Origin: Porphyromonadaceae bacterium UBA7176
GTDB lineage: Bacteria > Bacteroidota > Bacteroidia > Bacteroidales > Muribaculaceae
DNA: 16,385 nt
Direction: 5' to 3'
NCBI GenBank assembly: GCA_002491245.1
Contig: DKVO01000030.1
Coordinates: forward strand, 1 to 16,385
In this document: piece by piece, positions 13,976 to 16,385 of the stretch
Layout: each line of letters begins with the position of its first letter
Numbering within the stretch: position 1 is the stretch's first letter
Notes under the pieces: generated by a model
Told to the model about the DNA's origin: nothing
Database searches by the model: none
The model's input: the letters and a program-made list of their open reading frames with translations, nothing else
Made by a program: the position numbers and the translations under genes

Positions 13976-14010
13976 AAGAGGATGTGTTCACCGCACATCC
14001 TCTTCTCTTT
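13976..14010 (+). terminator. Hairpin between MFS and glycerate kinase genes
   Basis: AAGAGGATGTG (13976-13986) pairs perfectly with CACATCCTCTT (13994-14004) across a seven-base loop, followed by a pyrimidine-rich CTCTTTATATCCTCCC. It starts 25 bases after the MFS stop and ends 16 bases before the glycerate kinase ATG. The T-tail is weak, so it may be a partial terminator or a 3'-end stabiliser that lowers downstream expression. No separate promoter for the kinase is visible. Confidence 0.7.
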
Positions 14011-14020
14011 ATATCCTCCC

Positions 14021-15145
14021 ATGAAAATTACAGTAGCTTGCGACTCTTTCAAAGGCTCACTCAGTAGCGCCGGAGCCAACACAGCCTGTGCTCTCGGAAT
14101 AACCGACATAATCCCTGATTGCGAAATCGACTGTATCACTCTCGCCGACGGAGGCGAAGGCACAGTCGATGCAATAGCCGCCAATATGCCCGGAGGCATA
14201 TTCCACACCCCCGTTTGTTGCGACCCATCAGGCAAAACACATACTGCCCGGTACTACGCCCTGCCACAGATATCCACAGCAATCATCGAGACCGCCGACT
14301 GCGCCGGACTCACATTATTGCCACCCGGAAAACGCGACCCTTGGACAACAAGTACCTTCGGACTCGGAATGACAATCGCCGATGCAGCATCGCGAAACTA
14401 CAGACACCTGATTATCGGTCTCGGAGGAAGCGCAACCAACGACGGTGGCACCGGAATGCTACAGGCACTCGGCTATCGCCTTCTCGACCACAAACGTCAG
14501 ATAATAACCGAGACAGGAGGACGAATACTCGGCCGCATAGGCGCCATCGACAGCTCCGCCAGACTCAAAAAACTCGACGGAATAGAAATAACAGCCCTGT
14601 GCGACGTATCCAACCCTCTCATCGGGCCACATGGAGCCACATTCGTCTACGGCCCTCAGAAAGGCGCAGACCCCGACATGCTCATGCGTCTCGAAGAAGG
14701 AATGGTGAACTACGCCACCCTCATCAGCCCCGGCATAGCAAACGCCCACGGAGCCGGAGCTGCAGGAGGACTCGGCGCAGCAATGATGGCATTCCTGAAA
14801 GCAGATCTAAAGCCGGGAATCAACACCATCCTGTCGCTCGTCAACTTCAAGGAAAGAATAAAAGACTCCAATCTCGTGATTACAGGCGAAGGGAAAATCG
14901 ACAGAAGCTCCCTCATGGGCAAAGCGCCATACGGCATAGCTACACAAGCCCGGCTAATGGGCATCCCGAGCCTTGTCATTGCAGGACGCATCGACGATAC
15001 TCTCGACCGTAGCCGCTTCGACAACATAAGGGAAATAAATCCGCCCGACACCCCGGCAGCTATAGCGATGCAGCCCGGGACTGCATCCCAAAATATCCGT
15101 CGAACTATCGCCGCCTACTTAGCAGACATGCATCACCATAGCTGA
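14021..15145 (+). CDS. Glycerate kinase (GlxK/GarK type)
   Basis: Cytosolic kinase that phosphorylates D-glycerate with ATP to 2- or 3-phosphoglycerate, linking glycerate to glycolysis. The ATG at 14021 gives 374 residues, the normal length; a longer frame from 13982 would start inside the hairpin. Signature motifs are ACDSFKGSLSS (6-16), LADGGEGT (41-48), GLGGSATNDGGTGM (133-146), CDVSNPLIGPHGA (194-206), GAGAAGGLGAAM (244-255) and TGEGKID (288-294). It follows the MFS carrier on the same strand, so the carrier may bring in a substrate leading to glycerate; that is inference. Its last 41 bases overlap the end of queA on the other strand. Confidence 0.95.
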   Translation: MKITVACDSFKGSLSSAGANTACALGITDIIPDCEIDCITLADGGEGTVDAIAANMPGGIFHTPVCCDPSGKTHTARYYALPQISTAIIETADCAGLTLLPPGKRDPWTTSTFGLGMTIADAASRNYRHLIIGLGGSATNDGGTGMLQALGYRLLDHKRQIITETGGRILGRIGAIDSSARLKKLDGIEITALCDVSNPLIGPHGATFVYGPQKGADPDMLMRLEEGMVNYATLISPGIANAHGAGAAGGLGAAMMAFLKADLKPGINTILSLVNFKERIKDSNLVITGEGKIDRSSLMGKAPYGIATQARLMGIPSLVIAGRIDDTLDRSRFDNIREINPPDTPAAIAMQPGTASQNIRRTIAAYLADMHHHS

Positions 15146-16331
15146 GGAAACGATACTCCCCATCAAGCGCATGTTCGTAAGCCTTTCTCCATCCCTCTCC
15201 GATAAATGCGCATACAAGTAACAAAAGCGTCGACTCCGGTTGATGAAAGTTGGTAATCATCTTGTCAACTATTTTGTATTCATACCCCGGAGCGATTATA
15301 ATCCGTGTCCTGGCCATAAACATATCCTCTCCTCGGCTCTCAAGATAATCTGCAAGCGCCGACAAAGCCGTCGATGCTTCCGGCCCATCACCATCGTCTT
15401 CATATGGCGACCATTGGGGCACTTCACCGTCCCATCGTCCCGAAATCAGAAGACGCCCGGCATGGAAAAGGCTTTCGAGCGTGCGCACCGATGTCGTCCC
15501 TACGGCAACAACAGGCCGTTTACCCACAATCTCAGCCAGTTCACGTATAAAAACAGTCGGAACGGCAATAAACTCGCTATGCATGTCATGCTCGCCGATA
15601 ACTTCACTCTTCACAGGTCTGAACGTCCCGGCTCCCACATGCAACGTAAGCTCACGCACAGCCACACCCTTCGCCTGTAACCTATCCATAAGCTCAGGCG
15701 TGAAATGCAATCCGGCAGTAGGAGCAGCAACCGAACCGTCTATATGGCTGTATACCGTCTGGTAGTCCTTGCTGTCAGCATCTTCCGACGGGCGGTTAAG
15801 ATATGGTGGAATAGGAATTTCGCCAACAGCAGCGATAATATCACTCATCGCAACAGCATCATTGTCCCACTCAAAAATTATCGTCCGCGAATTATCCGTT
15901 GCCGGAGCCACATCTGCCCGGATAGCAGTAAGCTTTGTCTCTCCACTCGGAGTCTCCACATCCATCTCAAGCGCCCCATCTTTCCACCGCTTCGCATTAC
16001 CTACAAGGCACTGCCACTCACAGCGTCCTCGCGTAGCGAAAGCCTGGGCATAATCAGCCGGAGCATGAGGCTCGAGGCAAAATATCTCGATTGTAGCACC
16101 CGTCGACTTCACAAAGCGCAGACGCGCATTTATCACTCTCGTATTATTGCATACCAGCACAGCATCAGCCGGGAGCAGATCTGGCAAATCGGAAAACACA
16201 CGATCTTCCACCGTCGAGCCATCGCTCACAAGCAATTTACAAGCATCACGCACCGCCAAAGGATGCTTGGCAATACGTCCGTCCGGTAATGGATAATTGA
16301 AATCTTCTATTTTTATATCGCGAGGATTCAT
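15105..16331 (-). CDS. queA: S-adenosylmethionine:tRNA ribosyltransferase-isomerase
   Basis: QueA moves the ribosyl part of SAM onto 7-aminomethyl-7-deazaguanine in tRNA to make epoxyqueuosine, in the queuosine pathway. The 408-residue length is longer than the roughly 350 residues of E. coli QueA; the extra residues lie mainly at 290-345, an insertion I associate with Bacteroidota versions. Family motifs are present: CNNTRVINARL (61-71), YQTVYSHIDGSVAAPTAGLHFTPEL (190-214), HVGAGTFRPVKSE (231-243), GTTSVRTLES (278-287), TNFHQPESTLLLLV (360-373) and the terminal FLSYGDACLL (395-404). The start ATG at 16331 is 36 bases from a -7 box. Tail-to-tail overlap with glycerate kinase covers its last 12 codons and stop. 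Confidence 0.96.
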   Translation of the reverse strand: MNPRDIKIEDFNYPLPDGRIAKHPLAVRDACKLLVSDGSTVEDRVFSDLPDLLPADAVLVCNNTRVINARLRFVKSTGATIEIFCLEPHAPADYAQAFATRGRCEWQCLVGNAKRWKDGALEMDVETPSGETKLTAIRADVAPATDNSRTIIFEWDNDAVAMSDIIAAVGEIPIPPYLNRPSEDADSKDYQTVYSHIDGSVAAPTAGLHFTPELMDRLQAKGVAVRELTLHVGAGTFRPVKSEVIGEHDMHSEFIAVPTVFIRELAEIVGKRPVVAVGTTSVRTLESLFHAGRLLISGRWDGEVPQWSPYEDDGDGPEASTALSALADYLESRGEDMFMARTRIIIAPGYEYKIVDKMITNFHQPESTLLLLVCAFIGEGWRKAYEHALDGEYRFLSYGDACLLSRRR

Positions 16332-16366
16332 ATCTGTTCAGAATTATTGACATAAATATCGTAGTG

Positions 16367-16374
16367 CAAAGATA
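16367..16374 (-). promoter_or_regulatory. -7 box of queA
   Basis: CAAAGATA reads TATCTTTG on the minus strand, a consensus -7 box about 36 bases before the queA ATG. The -33 element would fall just beyond the end of the window. Confidence 0.6.
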
Positions 16375-16385
16375 CGAATAAGTCG

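Noticed and set aside
14119..15012. 297-codon open frame, very rich in Arg, inside glycerate kinase
   Set aside because: It is a shifted-frame shadow created by the C/A-rich codon pattern of the kinase; the composition is not protein-like and the kinase frame has all family motifs.
15705..16289. 194-codon forward frame opposite queA
   Set aside because: Antisense to an intact queA with all motifs; the composition looks random.
1..16385. Mobile elements, CRISPR arrays, tRNA or rRNA genes
   Set aside because: No transposase or integrase motifs, regularly spaced repeats, terminal inverted repeats or cloverleaf-like segments were seen by eye; a tRNA or covariance-model scan would be the decisive test.

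Overview
The window looks like chromosome of a gut-type Bacteroidales bacterium, possibly Muribaculaceae; the family-level guess is weak. Reasons: many intergenic regions carry the Bacteroidota -7 promoter box TAnnTTTG, Shine-Dalgarno sequences are mostly absent, Bacteroidota-type lipoproteins are common, and a porQ-cmk-ispH cluster and a long-form QueA are present. Nineteen protein genes are supported, several with starts corrected from the longest open frame. No rRNA, tRNA, CRISPR array, transposase, phage gene or replication origin was seen.

Left block (1-3016): a forward operon of porQ (beta-barrel protein of the type IX secretion PorV/PorQ family), cmk (cytidylate kinase), ispH (last step of the MEP isoprenoid pathway) and a small lipoprotein. 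The last three are joined by ATGA stop/start overlaps.

Accessory block (3057-9246): a cluster of small redox and detoxification-type genes. It holds a secreted carboxymuconolactone decarboxylase-cupin fusion; a reverse operon of HxlR regulator, ABM-fold lipoprotein, iron-sulfur flavoprotein and unknown lipoprotein; a divergent NTF2-like gene; a Maa-type acetyltransferase; an AraC regulator; and, divergent from it, an exported alpha/beta hydrolase with a cysteine nucleophile. A perfect 22-bp palindrome plus an extra half-site lies between the hxlR and NTF2-like promoters and is the best operator candidate. The likely theme is an inducible response to electrophilic, quinone-like or aromatic compounds, with several enzymes placed outside the cytoplasm. 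That theme is inference.

Right block (9316-16331): a DMT-family exporter (reverse); a two-gene envelope polysaccharide operon (reverse) of a CpsB-type phosphatase and a WecA-type phosphoglycosyl transferase, with a long leader holding a possible 13-codon coupled peptide and a C8 tract; a FucP-like MFS transporter (forward) with strongly biased codons; glycerate kinase (forward); and queA (reverse), which overlaps glycerate kinase tail to tail by 41 bases. Terminator-like hairpins lie at 3937-3976, 6424-6459, 9283-9320, 10260-10292 and 13976-14010.
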